Part shown: positions 36,527-47,775 of the stretch, in pieces
Numbering within the stretch: the first letter of the stretch is position 1
How the letters are laid out: every line of letters starts with the position of its first letter
From: Pristionchus mayeri
Lineage: Eukaryota; Nematoda; Chromadorea; Rhabditida; Neodiplogasteridae
Assembly: GCA_036245805.1 (NCBI GenBank)
Contig: BTRK01000002.1
Coordinates: 3,406,689-3,470,688, forward strand
DNA length: 64,000 bases
Reading direction: 5' to 3'
The notes under the pieces: generated by a model
Seen by the model: only the letters and a program-made list of their open reading frames with translations
Database searches by the model: none
What the model was told of the DNA's origin: nothing
Translations under genes and position numbers: made by a program

Positions 36527-37720
36527 TTTGTTGAGACAAGTCGGACTAGGCATTGTGACGGCGGGGAGAAAGTTTTTTTTTGTTGCGAAATTTGCATGTT
36601 GGATGGAGTTATGACCTACATATTTGGAAGGCCGTATCTCAGTCATTTTTTGACCTACCGGAACCGGATTTTTTTCCAATCGGTGCGCAATTACCTAATC
36701 TACCACACTGATTTCTTACAATACGGGAAATATGCCATCTTCTACGAGAAATATTCGAAAAATCGTTTTTTCATGCATATTATGCAAATTATCTCGCTCG
36801 TTACCCACCTACAATACGATTTTTATCTTTGATTCTGATTCTCCATGGTCGAATTGAGGTAGGTATGTATTTCATTGCCCATAACTCGGCGCTACCGCTA
36901 CTCAGTAGGAAGAACCTGGGCTTGGTAATATTTTTTAAAGAAATACGTTTCGGAATGTAGCGCACCTTAAACTTATGCAAATGTGCAAACTTCGACCATA
37001 TTTCGAAAGCTCTCAACCAGATCTAAAACAGTGACTCAGTCCTCCAAGTCGATAAATGCAACAGTTTTTGAGATATTGCACAAAATTGATGTTCGTAGAA
37101 ACAGTGGAACCATAGCGTAGCAAACCGTAGCGCTGCTGTGAAAGTATTTTCACGTCATATCTCAAAAATTGTTACATTTATCGACATGGAGAACTGAGTC
37201 AATGTTTTAGATCTGGTTGAGAGCTTTCGAAATATAGACGAAGTTTGCACATTTGCATAAGTTTAAGGTGCGCTACATTCCGAAACGTATTTCATTTAAA
37301 AATATTACCCAGTCCAGGTTCTTCCTACTGAGTAGCGGTATGAAGAGCGCCGAGTTATAGGCAATGGAATACATATCTACCTCAATTCGACCATGGAGAA
37401 TCAGAATCAAAGATAAAAATCGTATTGTAGATGGGTAACGAGCGAGATAATTTACATAATATGCATGAAAAAAACTGTTTTTCGATTATTTCTCGTAGAA
37501 GATGGCATCTCTCTCGTATTGTAAGAAAGGAGTTTAGTAGATTAGGTCATTGCGCACCGATTGGAAAAAAAATCCGGTTCCTGTAGGTCAAAAAATAACT
37601 TAGATACGGCCTTCCAAAGATGTAGGTCATAACTCCATCCAACATGCAAATTTCGCAAAACTGAATGGAAATACTTTATCCCCGCCGTGACAATGCCTAG
37701 TCCGACTTGTCTCAACAAAA
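36527..37720. repeat. Long inverted repeat (foldback element), ~1.2 kb
   Basis: Arms of about 550 bp (36,527-37,082 and 37,160-37,720) are reverse complements with scattered mismatches; the outer ends are ttttgttgagacaagtcgga and tccgacttgtctcaacaaaa. A spacer of about 75 bp lies at the centre. No coding capacity was recognised. Confidence 0.9.
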
Positions 37721-38179
37721 TCGGAGATCAGCAATTTTTACTTGTCGCAAGGGTTCCTGCAATCTTACAGGAGATCTGTGACATACAGTGTCATTAGATT
37801 TGCTCGTATGCGCATACAAAGGCGTGGGCGTGCTAATGAGAAACATCATAGCTCTACTTCCGTGTTTGTGAATATTATCCTAATGAGCATCGCCACGCAT
37901 TGCTTGCAGGGAGATCTCGATGTCGCATGCGTGTGATAGAATGCATAATACAAAAATCATACGTCACCCGAACCATGGAGAGATTAACAAATTTCCATGT
38001 CTGCGCATATTGTTGTCCTCAATCATCGATTTCCCCTTAACCATGTACATGCGGTTTTGAATCGATCGCAAACGTATTGCATGGACAATTTATCACAGTC
38101 ACGAGTCGCAAGGAACCGGATGAAATTATATACATATAATTTATTGCATTACACTGATGAATTCCCTGATTTAGGGTAG
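37721..38179. other. Spacer downstream of paralogue 3, no gene seen
   Basis: Contains the weakly conserved 3' flank shared with the region after paralogue 2 (27,120-27,289). Confidence 0.35.
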
Positions 38180-41100
38180 TTATTGCCAGTTTCTCTGCGT
38201 TGATGTTGTTATTTTGTTGTTGTTCTTTTCCTCAATCCTCGAGTTCGTCACCACTTGCGTACTGTCTTCTGCCGAGCGAAGCAATACGGCTCGTCGAAGC
38301 AGATTGAGCAGCCCCTGACGGTAGTCACGAATGAAGATGATCATTACGAGGGGGTCCACTGAAATGATTATTGTTTCACTTAATTTGTATGAAATTGATA
38401 CAAATTGATGAATATTGTTTTCATTTTTTTTCTCACCTATAGGGTAGATGGAGTAGAACAGTGACAGAAGCCATCCCGGTGAAGAGAGACCGTGGCCTAG
38501 TCATTGATTTTTATATTTGTACGTTGTATTTAGTTTTTAATCACCCTGCCGAAATTCTGTACCAGAAATTCAAGAATTACTAAGTGTCAGATCTTTTTTT
38601 TATATAATCGCTGGCATTTCAGTCGGACTAAAGCATGTGTTGTATTAGGAGTCAGGAAAATCCGTGCGGTGCGCCGCAGCACGAATTTTCTGTACAAACA
38701 ACAATTACTACATATGTCCCTAATTACGAATTCTAAAAAAATACGAACCGGGAACGAATGGCAGCAGAAGGAATGCAATACAGGGAAGGTAGAGGAGGAC
38801 GAGAGGCATATATATTTTAACGTAGAACGGCATCAACAAAAAACAGAACAATATTCTAGAAAAAAATATTCAAAGAAATTTGGTAATGTGTTTGTAACCG
38901 GTTGTACTCTTTATTTTGCAGTATAATTTGTCAGTTCATATCGGGCTGAAACACGTATTGGGTGAATTCTCCCAACCTGTAGATAGAGCGCGACGAACAG
39001 TTGGTAGTTGTATTTTCTCCATGAGCTACTGCGGTGCCGCTTGTCGTTGAGTACGCGCACAATTCAGGATATAAGGGAATTCACAGTCAGGTTTTTCAAA
39101 ATATCTTTTCACTCAGGTTTCAAATGCATTAAATAGCCAAAAAAACGAAAATTGTCCCACTCTATCGAGGAACTGATCAATAGTATCCTACCTGACTGAG
39201 CTCCATATGATGAGCGAGAGAGAGACGCCTCACATTAGTATTAGGTTGGTAAGAAAGTTCTGTCGCGTACTATTTTTCCATTTTTTCTTGACTGAATAAA
39301 TTGTCTGGAAATTCAATTTAACATAAGGTGAAGTGATGTAAGTAGTATACGTCAACAGGTTTAAGTCGATTCTATTTCGCATATAATGTAAATAAATACA
39401 TTCTCAAAAATTCTGAAAATTACGATTTTATGGTTTAATTTTTTAAACTCAGCCGTTTGAATAAGAGCTACCAATTGCTTCTACTGCTTCGAAGGGTGAT
39501 AAAATTAGAGTTGCACATCCATATTATCACATGACATCCGGTATTCGATATGTGTGGGAAGCTGCAGATTGCAAAAAAGGCTGATTTCCAAGAACAATTT
39601 TCGGTTTTAGAATTTTTAAAAAATGTAGCTTACGAACAATTAGGTGCACAACTTTCCCATTTAGGGTAAACACTAATCATGCCGAGTACTTCATCACTCA
39701 CTACAACTGAGCTTACTGGATCAATCGCTAAATCTTCAGGGATGAGAAATGCTTAACAGCAAAATTCAATTCAGTGAAATTTTCAGAATTAGCACTGATC
39801 CCAAGTTGGCATAATGGGTCTTTCTTATTGTTATGCAATATAAAACATGCCCACGTATTACACTCTACAACAGCATGTTAGTTATGCCCATATCACATTT
39901 CTTCTTTCAACTATGAGCAAATAAAAAATAGGGTTGGTCATCAATTTTGCTGAATTTGGCAATCGACTATGCCAGAATTAGTAATTGGAGAATACTGTGA
40001 TAACGTTTTCTCGAAAGAGTAACCAAGCACTATTAGACTACTGAAGATCGTATGAAGATTGATCAACTTTGAAGGGCAGGATAAACCAGCATGTAAAATA
40101 CGAGAAACGCGACAGAACTTTCTTACCAACCTAATATCATACCGATAATGGTGAGAAACGGGGGCAGATTCAGCTTGCCATTAATCTGCTATTTATGTTT
40201 TAACAAGATTTATACTCGAATCAACCCTCAAAATTTGGAAAAAAATATCACATACCGTCCCGAGAAACATCATCAATCTTCCCTCAAGATTCGATGTTGG
40301 GAAATCGTCGAGATCGGTCGTTAGTCGAGCAACTGTTCCCGCGTATCTAAATGCACTTGTCCCTTGTTTATTCTCAAAATTATTTAGGCTCTCACTCGCT
40401 CCTGTAGTTTAAAAAGAGCACACAGAGAATAGTCCAGACAATCAATTCGACTATCAGAATCAGGATGACCTCGAAGAGATTACGGGTGATGATGGTTACG
40501 GAGGAGTAGGTTTTACTGAAACGTTAAACAATAATACTAATTAATCAACAAATAATAATACTAATGAATCTTACTAATGAATCAGGTCTTTCTTGCATGT
40601 TTTGTATGTACTGTGTTTTGTGTGATTTGAATAACAATATGATTACCTAGACAAGACCATCGCTCGGTAAATGAAATGAATGGCCAGAATAAGAAAACTC
40701 ATGGAGGCGACGCCGCAGTAAATAACAATATACTCCATGTCTGATACCCATCCAGAAGCGTAGAAGATGAAGGCGTTCTCTCTCATTACGCATGTCTGAA
40801 TTATTTTATTTTAGGGATTGAGAGATAATGATATTGTATTTCTCAAATAATAATATGACATCTTGATCTTGAATGCTTAAAAAATCGATTATGAATTGAG
40901 TATATCGCATGGTTGTTACTCGGACTCTAATGCCTTACTGGAGGCAGAAGCAATTATACTTGTCTTTTGCTAAAACTGTTACCATACCGGCAGCTGTGTT
41001 CATTATCACCTAATACAGCTGTCTTAGCGTTAGCAAGAGAAACACATAATGTGATAATATTATAATTTACCGGAGAGAGTATAATATGCAGTACAGCAAA

Positions 41101-41325
41101 ATCAATGCCGGAAATTAGAAAGATGACGAGCAGTTTGCGATACTGACTGATCTCCTTTCTCGATTTGGTGAAGATCAGTGTGAGCGCGATCACATTCAGA
41201 CACATTGCTATGCTTGGACACATAGAATGTTTGCAAGAAATTCATGTTTTTGTTATGTTTTTGGGAAACATGATAGTAATACCGAAAAAGATGTGCTCGG
41301 CATTTCGATAGGATGTGACGGACAT
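38180..41325 (-). pseudogene. Seven-transmembrane chemoreceptor, Str superfamily (paralogue 3, dead)
   Basis: All exons of paralogue 2 have counterparts: 41,283-41,325 (MSVTSYRNAEHIFF), 41,071-41,207, 40,647-40,795, 40,396-40,515, 40,256-40,346, an exon split between 40,135-40,185 and 39,192-39,240, 38,977-39,064, about 38,738-38,800, 38,437-38,496 and 38,180-38,358 (VDPLVMIIFIRDYRQG). Lesions: a mariner-type insert of 894 bp in the middle of the TM5 exon; after removing it, the sequence reads MILM-stop where paralogue 2 has MILLC, a TGA; the acceptor of the next exon reads cctg instead of cag; and the acceptor of the FLGPL exon with its first codons is replaced by ttaaaatatatatg. The damage is confined to the 3' half, so the 5' exons may have been under selection longer, or this may be chance. 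Confidence 0.88.
39241..40134. mobile_element. Non-autonomous mariner-type element, 894 bp, inserted in a receptor exon
   Basis: Perfect TA duplication (39,239-39,240 and 40,135-40,136). Inverted ends ttaggttggtaagaaagttc and gaactttcttaccaacctaa, with complementarity continuing through tgtcgcg / cgcgaca. No open transposase frame. The precise empty site can be read from the receptor paralogues. Confidence 0.92.
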
Positions 41326-41813
41326 GATCGATTGTATAGGTCTGCAAAAACCGATCATTTATTATTCGCGCATCGCAGGCGTGATTCAGAAAGCACATAA
41401 TGTACGTAAATTCAGATACAGGGAAGGAACGGGTTGTAGAGATGAACGGGGAATATCTAATTGGAATATGAATATATTTTCGAGATGGTAACATGCGATA
41501 ATCGAGCTAGTAATGCTTGGACAGACGGGATTATGGAATCTGAGGCTTTCCCTTCCTCTTATATGCAACGACACGAGACGGTTGTCAGTAACACGGAACG
41601 AAACGAGCGCCTAATTAGCTCACTAATCAGACCACAACGGGTTGTATTGATAATCGCATTTACGTTAAGCCTTCACTCTCACAATGATGATTATTCAAAT
41701 ATAAAGAAAAAAAATATGTCAGGATGAATCATCTTTCGATGCTATGTCACGAGCTACTGCGATAAGCGTGACGATGAATATAGCTGGAAAATTAGGCGCT
41801 CGAATGACTTCTA
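41326..41813. other. Promoter side of paralogue 3, duplicated sequence
   Basis: It matches 30,962-31,340 with many substitutions. No gene. Confidence 0.45.
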
Positions 41814-43055
41814 TTGGGGTGTCCGGAAAGTTCGTATAATTTTTTGTTTTTATTTTTTATTCAATGCTTTACAATTCTCAGTGACCAATGTATGCCCCCT
41901 TCTTTCTCACTACCTCCCTCCAGCGATTGGGCAGGGTCTCGATTCCTCTCTTCCAGAATGCTGGTTTCTTCGAGACCGCCCAGTTCACGAAAGCCCTCAC
42001 AACTTCATCTCGATTCTTGAACTTCTTTCCTTTGCAGAAGTCAGAGAGAGAGCGGAAGCAGTGGTAGTCGCATGGGGAGAGATCCGGGGAATACGGTGGA
42101 TGGGGAATCCTCTCGATCTTCAGCTCGTCCATTTTCTTCTGGGTCATCTTCGCTCGATGTGGGCGAGCATTGTCCATCAGAATAAGAATTTTGCCCTGGT
42201 TCAGGAGTCTGGGAGGGACTCTGATCGCGACATCTTCCAGTTGTTCAGAGAAGAGGTCGGCATTGATGCTGGTGCCAGGGGCGAGGATCTCCCAGTAGAT
42301 GGGACCGAGCACTGAGAAGAAGAAGCAGAGGAGTTCCTTCTTTCCGTGCTCTTCCTTCTTCGGGACGGGCGTGGGCTTCTCATCTGCATCCACCCATTGC
42401 AGTCTCCTCACAGGGTTATCGTACGTGATCCACTTCTCATCTGTAGCGATGATGGAATTGACCTATCGAAGATTGGATCTACGATGGAGTAATTCCCGAC
42501 AGACTTGAACACGATTTTTCAGCTGTTCGGGGGAGAGGTCATGGGGAATCACTTGTGGGAGTTTCGGCTTCTTCCCAGATCGATGGAGGATATCGGACAC
42601 CGTTGATCTGGGAGTACCAGTATCCTTCTTCAACTCACGCACTCTGGCCATGGGCTTGCGCTTCAGTGTGCGGAGAACGAGAGGCTGATCGAGGGAGGGA
42701 GGGCGTCCAGAGCGGGGTTGATCACCGAGACCAAACTCCCCTTTCTTGAAGCGGGAGAACCACTTATAGCAGAAGGGTATGGAGAGGGCGTCAGCTCCTT
42801 CCGACTGGGTCAGGGCAGAGTGGGCCTCCTTCACGGATCGGCCAAGACGGTAGTAATGAAGTAAACCTGCTCGGAGGTAGAGATGGGAGTCCATCACAAG
42901 AATCAATGTAGCAACTAGGAGACTGATTAAATCCTCTCACTACTCAACGTCAGAATGATGCAATACATTGTTGACAAACAGATTGCGCAATCACTGCATT
43001 TGATCGCGAACTGACTTTTTTCCGAAGCATTATACGAACTTTCCGGACACCCCAA
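41814..43055 (-). mobile_element. Mariner element, 1,242 bp, with almost intact transposase
   Basis: TA duplication at 41,812-41,813 and 43,056-43,057. Inverted ends ttggggtgtccggaaagttc and gaactttccggacaccccaa, extending over gtataat / attatac. The ends differ from the TTAGGTTGG group elsewhere in this window, so this is a separate subfamily. The duplicated unit near 31,330 lacks it. Confidence 0.95.
41878..42894 (-). pseudogene. Mariner transposase with a single in-frame stop
   Basis: Cut-and-paste transposase, 338 codons from ATG 42,894 to the stop, the normal mariner length. N-terminal helix-turn-helix region (FCYKWFSRFKKGEFGLGDQ, RSGRPPS linker, STVSDILHRSGK). Catalytic triad: D in IIATDEKWITYD, D in KILILMDNARPH, and D in YSPDLSPCDYH, with exactly 34 residues between the second and third, the DD34D pattern. 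The C-terminus is WREVVRKKGAYIGH. The only defect is TAG at 42,463-42,465, between HRRSNLR and VNSIIATDE, with the same frame open on both sides. One base change would explain it. Confidence 0.93.
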
Positions 43056-43057
43056 TA

Positions 43058-44565
43058 TTTCAGACAATCAATGATAAATTCAAATCAATTTGAGTGGAAT
43101 TAATCTGGAATGCCAACTATTTTCCCAAGCACTCCATGATACCCACGTTCGAACGATCGAATAATTAATCCATCGGGAACTCTATCCCACGCTCTCTGTG
43201 TCTAGAAAAATAAAATGAGAGAATATGGTAGTATAAGAGAGCCAGAAGTCTGGACCCAGCTCATGATGATAGGATTCTCTCGTCATTTCCCACTCCCTCT
43301 CCTCGTATATTCATGAGGTTTTAAAACATAATAACGAAGGCAAATGGATCTTGTGAAGTTACGCACATTCACATTACGCACTACTCTTGAAATGACACGC
43401 GTTCTGAAATTAGCCTAAAAATATTGCCTGCATAAGGCAGAAACGTGATAAGTCGCTTGAAGATTATCACAGTTATGAATGAGATGGTGAGACGAGAAGT
43501 GTGGGCGCGGTTGAGTACGGAGAAAATTATTGAGTCCAATTTCATGGGCCTTCAAGCCATCACAGCTTGACGCAATATCAGTAATGCAGTGACGAATGTT
43601 TTGACACTGACATCATGTTTGTTTTGAGAAGGAAACTAACTCAGCTATCAACGAAATGTCACTGCTGGCAAGATACCACGCACGCAGACGAGACGACAAT
43701 AGAGGTCACTTCGCGAGTATATATTTGCCTCAAAAGATGTTTTTTCAGTGTCTGGATAATATTTGTGTGTGATTTTTTTCGACTTTGATACACAAACATG
43801 AAGTAGAAAACTACTACACCTAAGTTAGATCAATGAGAACGGCGACATATTTTGGACTAATATGAGCTACTAAAGCTACATGTACATCCATAGATAGATT
43901 AATAGTACGGTAAATCACAGTGGGCGTAAACATGTGTGTGGGAGCAGTACTTTTGCCCATTACTGGCGTAAACAAGGGACAGATCGAACGCCATTTCGAA
44001 AACCAAATATGTGCCGTCCGTGTTCTTTCGTTTGCGAACTAGCGATTTTCGGAGTCAATAATATTCGTATTCATGCGACCAAAGATCAAATCAAGCTCAA
44101 GCTGAAAGCTCGATGTGACGAATGATGTTACAGAAAATGTTGTATTTTATGCTATACCTAACCATGTTAGAGATGTGTTTCCTAACTCATTGCATCGTTT
44201 CACCAGTTCAGAAAGTAGTTGTCGGTTCCACCGCGTTGTGATTGATCATTTTCTGCAATTATATTTTTTTTCGGAGTTGTTAGATATATTTCATTTGATT
44301 AACTGAGCACTAGTGATTCAATTCATATTCAATCCATGTGCTCGCTATACCCGGTCTGACATAACGAGGTGCTAGATCCTGCGAAGATAACCTTCAGATA
44401 AGCGAAAAATGAACCCCCTCTACGGAACTTTCACAGTTGCATTCTTGATAGAGAACATATTGTGTTCATACTGGGTGAATGGTATCATCTTCGGTTATCA
44501 TCTGGAAGGTTACCATCCTACCTAGTGCCAATTTATGAAAAGAGGTGAGCTGCGTCAATCAGTCA
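43058..44565. other. Duplicated upstream sequence, no gene seen
   Basis: 43,090-44,000 is the counterpart of 32,285-32,869 plus 35,822-36,390. The rest shows no exon-like frame. The end of the Srh-like receptor begins at 44,566. Confidence 0.45.
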
Positions 44566-46994
44566 TCACTGCTTCACACTACTATTTACCTTCCAAATTC
44601 GCAGAATTTTCCGGCGATAAATTGGTGTCAGCGAGAGCAGAGTAACGGAGTGCACCGGAGAATGAAAAATGATGCACAAATAGCAGATGGTATGGGGCAC
44701 TGGAAATGGCACTATGTCGGTTGACAACTATGACGTCATGCCGCCTTTGATATATCAAAGGCGGAATGACGTCTTAGTGCTCATCCATAGTATCCTGGAA
44801 AATAACAATTGGAACCGTTTCAGTTGTTTCTTGGACATTTGACTGAACACTTATAAAGCAATACTCCGCCCAAAAATATCATCAATGGAAATTCGAAGAT
44901 CGATATGAAACGAAAACTCACAAGGACCCTCGAAGTTCAGCAAAACTAAGGTGAACTTGATGGTGAGTGGAACGAATATGAGAAAGATAGGGACGAAAAA
45001 CTGAAACAATATTACAACTGTTAGCAATAAGAAAAACCCTTATGCAAATAATTAATGCTAGGCATGTTGGGTGTTTTCCATCCTTTTATGGGTATTAATC
45101 GAAAATTGGATCAGCATCAATGCATATCTCGCTGAGTTACGAGAGATTGAGAACTCTAGAGCTACCGGGAAGAACATGTTTTCATTCACCTGAAATATGA
45201 GGGCTCTGGTCAGCTCAGCCTGCAGCTTCTTAGTGTACACGCTCAACGTGGTTGCCTTCCTCAGTTGAGTCAATGCGTGAATTGCCGTCTCCAAAGATTT
45301 TTCTATTTCGTAAGTTTCAATTTTGAAAAATGGCCATGAAAAATTCGCAAATGGAACAATGACATTACGATTACTAGTACTTTTTGATACAGTGATGTGA
45401 AATAATTGAGAATATATATTGGAAATATTGTAGCCTTTTCTTCTTTTATTTGCACTTTGTAAAATGCGGGAACATGGATTTCTGCTAGTACAACTCAATC
45501 ATATGAAGTAATTCACCGGAAGGGCTTACTGCAATTAAGATTGGAGTGAGAATCGCCAGGCCGACGACACAAAAAGCCGCGATGAGCAGATATTTGGTGC
45601 GATCGAAGCAGCTGACGGACGAGAGATGCATGGAGGGCCATTGATGACTCACCTCCTGGTAAAAAGTGCCCTAAGGTCAAATTTTGAGCATAGGTTAGGT
45701 TTTCGTGGTACGTAAACTATAGGGAGAATCTAAATTCATCAGAGTTCTCTGTTACATCTGAACACGATGTAGAGACTTCTAGGGCAACTTTCTAGTATTG
45801 AACATCACATTGGTCATGGGGAAGTGAACTTCTTGTAGTATATTAAGATTATTTTTATATCAGCCTGACTGATCGCAGATAATAAATATTGAGATGTTTC
45901 ACCTGAAGTGTTTGCGCTGCACCTGCCTCGCTCAGTTCTGCATGCTGAAAAAAACGCTGGCCAGTGTGTATTTATAAAAAAATGCATATGACACGGGATT
46001 GCGAATTTGCCACCTACCCGAAAATAATGAAAAATTACATAAAATGATTAAATGACTCACCCTCAGCAGAAGTGACATGACAATGGAGACCATGCCCATT
46101 GAGGGGACGAATGCTATTCGGCTTGGACGGGAGAGTCGCAAACGAGCGTTGGGCAGTAGAACCGCCTGGTAGTTATATTTATTTTTGAAAATAAACAACA
46201 ACAACAATAACACCAACAACAACAATATCACCAACTTGGTGGCGATCGATAAAACATGCACAATACGACGGCCCGAGCAAGCCGCAGACATTCATCCAAA
46301 TTTCCTATAAGAATTAACTTGAGAATCAAATTATTGATATTTTGGAAAATTGCATTAACTTGGCAATGGTTACATAGTAAAACGTTGCTGATCCGGGAAC
46401 CGGCAGTATCGGCTTCTCTCTGAAATGAAAATATATTAGAACGTGACACTTTTTTGCGTCTCCTCCGGTACAAGTAAGTATCAAACTCGGATTTAGATTA
46501 GTAAATGAAGAAATCCCGGATTTAGATTAGTAAATGAAGAATGGGAAAATCACCTGATCAGGCAAATCTGGGGCAGTAACACAAGAGGATTTCAGATGAG
46601 AGTCAACACGATATCGTTAGCAACACCGACAAGCTGAAAGGTAATTGATCACGACTAGAATATTTTTGAAAAAAATCACTCTTCACTGACCTAATTACTA
46701 TTTTAATGTTGCTCCAGAAGTACAATATATCTTTTCTCTAACAGTGAGGCATATTTAACGGATATGCATTTTTTTTTATTTTGAAATGTTAGTCTTTAAT
46801 TTTAGCAGATGTGAATGCGTTTTTCATAAATGACTGACCACAATGATGGCTATCGCCATCGAATATCCTCGTGACGCCTTCCGCGAACAGATGGCAACAA
46901 TGATCAGCGAGAAAGCCGCAAGCGGCAGTGATACCGCGGTGAGAGCGTGCCGAGCGGAACGCACGACTTCATGCGCACGGAGTACATCGAGCAT
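44566..46994 (-). pseudogene. Seven-transmembrane chemoreceptor, Srh-like, damaged
   Basis: Exons recognised: 46,839-46,994 (ATG, MLDVLRAHEVV, TM1 LPLAAFSLIIVAIC), 46,554-46,633, 46,360-46,419 (EKPILPVPGS), 46,236-46,304 (EIWMNVCGLLGPSYCACFID), 46,061-46,165 (SRIAFVPSMGMVSIVMSLLL), 45,903-45,944, 45,530-45,655 (KYLLIAAFCVVGLAILTPIL), one ending near 45,191 (LSVYTKKLQAELTRALIFQ, the Srh/Srd TM6 entry), 44,915-45,007 (FVPIFLIFVPLTIKF) and 44,566-44,696 (FHSPVHSVTLLSLTPIYRRK, the Srh-type end of TM7). The second exon has an in-frame TGA at 46,592-46,594 where a Trp is expected (LTLI-stop-NPLVLLPQ), and the 46,360/46,304 junction does not keep frame. It is therefore probably a pseudogene, although the remaining exons are well kept. 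Confidence 0.7.
44723..44799. repeat. Palindromic repeat, copy 1, in the last receptor intron
   Basis: Core tgacgtcatgccgcctttga followed by its near-perfect complement (tatcaaaggcggaatgacgtc). A second copy with similar flanks lies at 47,017-47,095, so this is a dispersed element of about 75 bp rather than a chance hairpin. Confidence 0.75.
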
Positions 46995-47016
46995 GGCCTG
47001 AATAAGGAGTACGGGT

Positions 47017-47095
47017 GAGAACTATGACGTCATACCACATTTGATATGCCAAAGGCGGAATGAGGTCACAGTTTTCATCATAGCTGTCCAAGGAA
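47017..47095. repeat. Palindromic repeat, copy 2, just upstream of the Srh-like start codon
   Basis: tgacgtcataccacatttga and then tatgccaaaggcggaatgag, with the same outer context as copy 1 (aactatgacgtca on the left, catca/catagc/tgtcc on the right). It begins about 25 bp upstream of the ATG at 46,994, where a promoter or 5' leader would be. Confidence 0.75.
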
Positions 47096-47101
47096 CCGTT
47101 C

Positions 47102-47135
47102 GGGGGGGGGGGGCTTCCCGGGAAGGCCCCCCCCC
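47102..47135. repeat. G-run/C-run palindrome
   Basis: Twelve G, then cttcccgggaag, one G and nine C form a palindrome with one mismatch centred at 47,119/47,120. It could extrude as a hairpin or form G-quadruplex-type structure and is a likely place for assembly or sequencing error. Confidence 0.85.
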
Positions 47136-47229
47136 ATACCATGTATAGGGGGTCATGGTGAAAATCATAGTAGGTCATTGGGAGGTCAAGACTAAGTACC
47201 ACCAATCGATAGTACATTATCGATTGATA

Positions 47230-47773
47230 CCGTATATGGCTACCGTAACCCTCAATTATCGCAAACTGAGTTTTTTCTAAAAAGTCAAATTACCATAACC
47301 AATCGATAGTACAGTACCCCCTGATACCGTACATGGCTACCGTAACCCCGAATATCGCGAACTGACTTTATTTTTAAAAAGTCCTGAAAAAAAAAAGTCC
47401 GTGCTCAACCGATTTTACAGTACCCAAGTAACTACCGTAACCCAGTTCCATGGGTCAGATCCAGTTCCTTGGGCCAAACATTTTTTCTAAAAATGTTATA
47501 CATTTTTCTAAAAATCCTAAACCTGACGCAAAATTATTCAACATTAATTAGAGAAACGGCATGATGCTTTAAAATATTTGTCTGCTCAATTTTGGATTTT
47601 TAGAAAAATGTTTGACCCAAGGAACTGGATCTGACCCAAGGAACTGGGTTACGGTAGTTACTTGGGTACTGTAGAATCGATTGAACACGGTTTCAGGACT
47701 TTTTAAAAATAAAGTCAGTTCGCGATATTCGGGGTTACGGTAGCCATATACGGTATCCGGGGGTACTGTACTG
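47230..47773. repeat. Foldback element, ~465 bp, with a tandem left flank
   Basis: Arms of about 190 bp (47,309-47,500 and 47,585-47,773) are complementary: cagtaccccctgatacc versus ggtatccgggggtactg, ccgaatatcgcgaactgac versus gtcagttcgcgatattcgg, and aactaccgtaacccagttcc versus its complement. On the left, 47,222-47,290 is a direct, diverged copy of the first arm segment (gataccgtatatggctaccg versus gataccgtacatggctaccg). Confidence 0.85.
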
Positions 47774-47775
47774 CC

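Noticed and set aside
41881..42315. Plus-strand 144-codon frame inside the mariner
   Set aside because: Antisense of the DD34D transposase.
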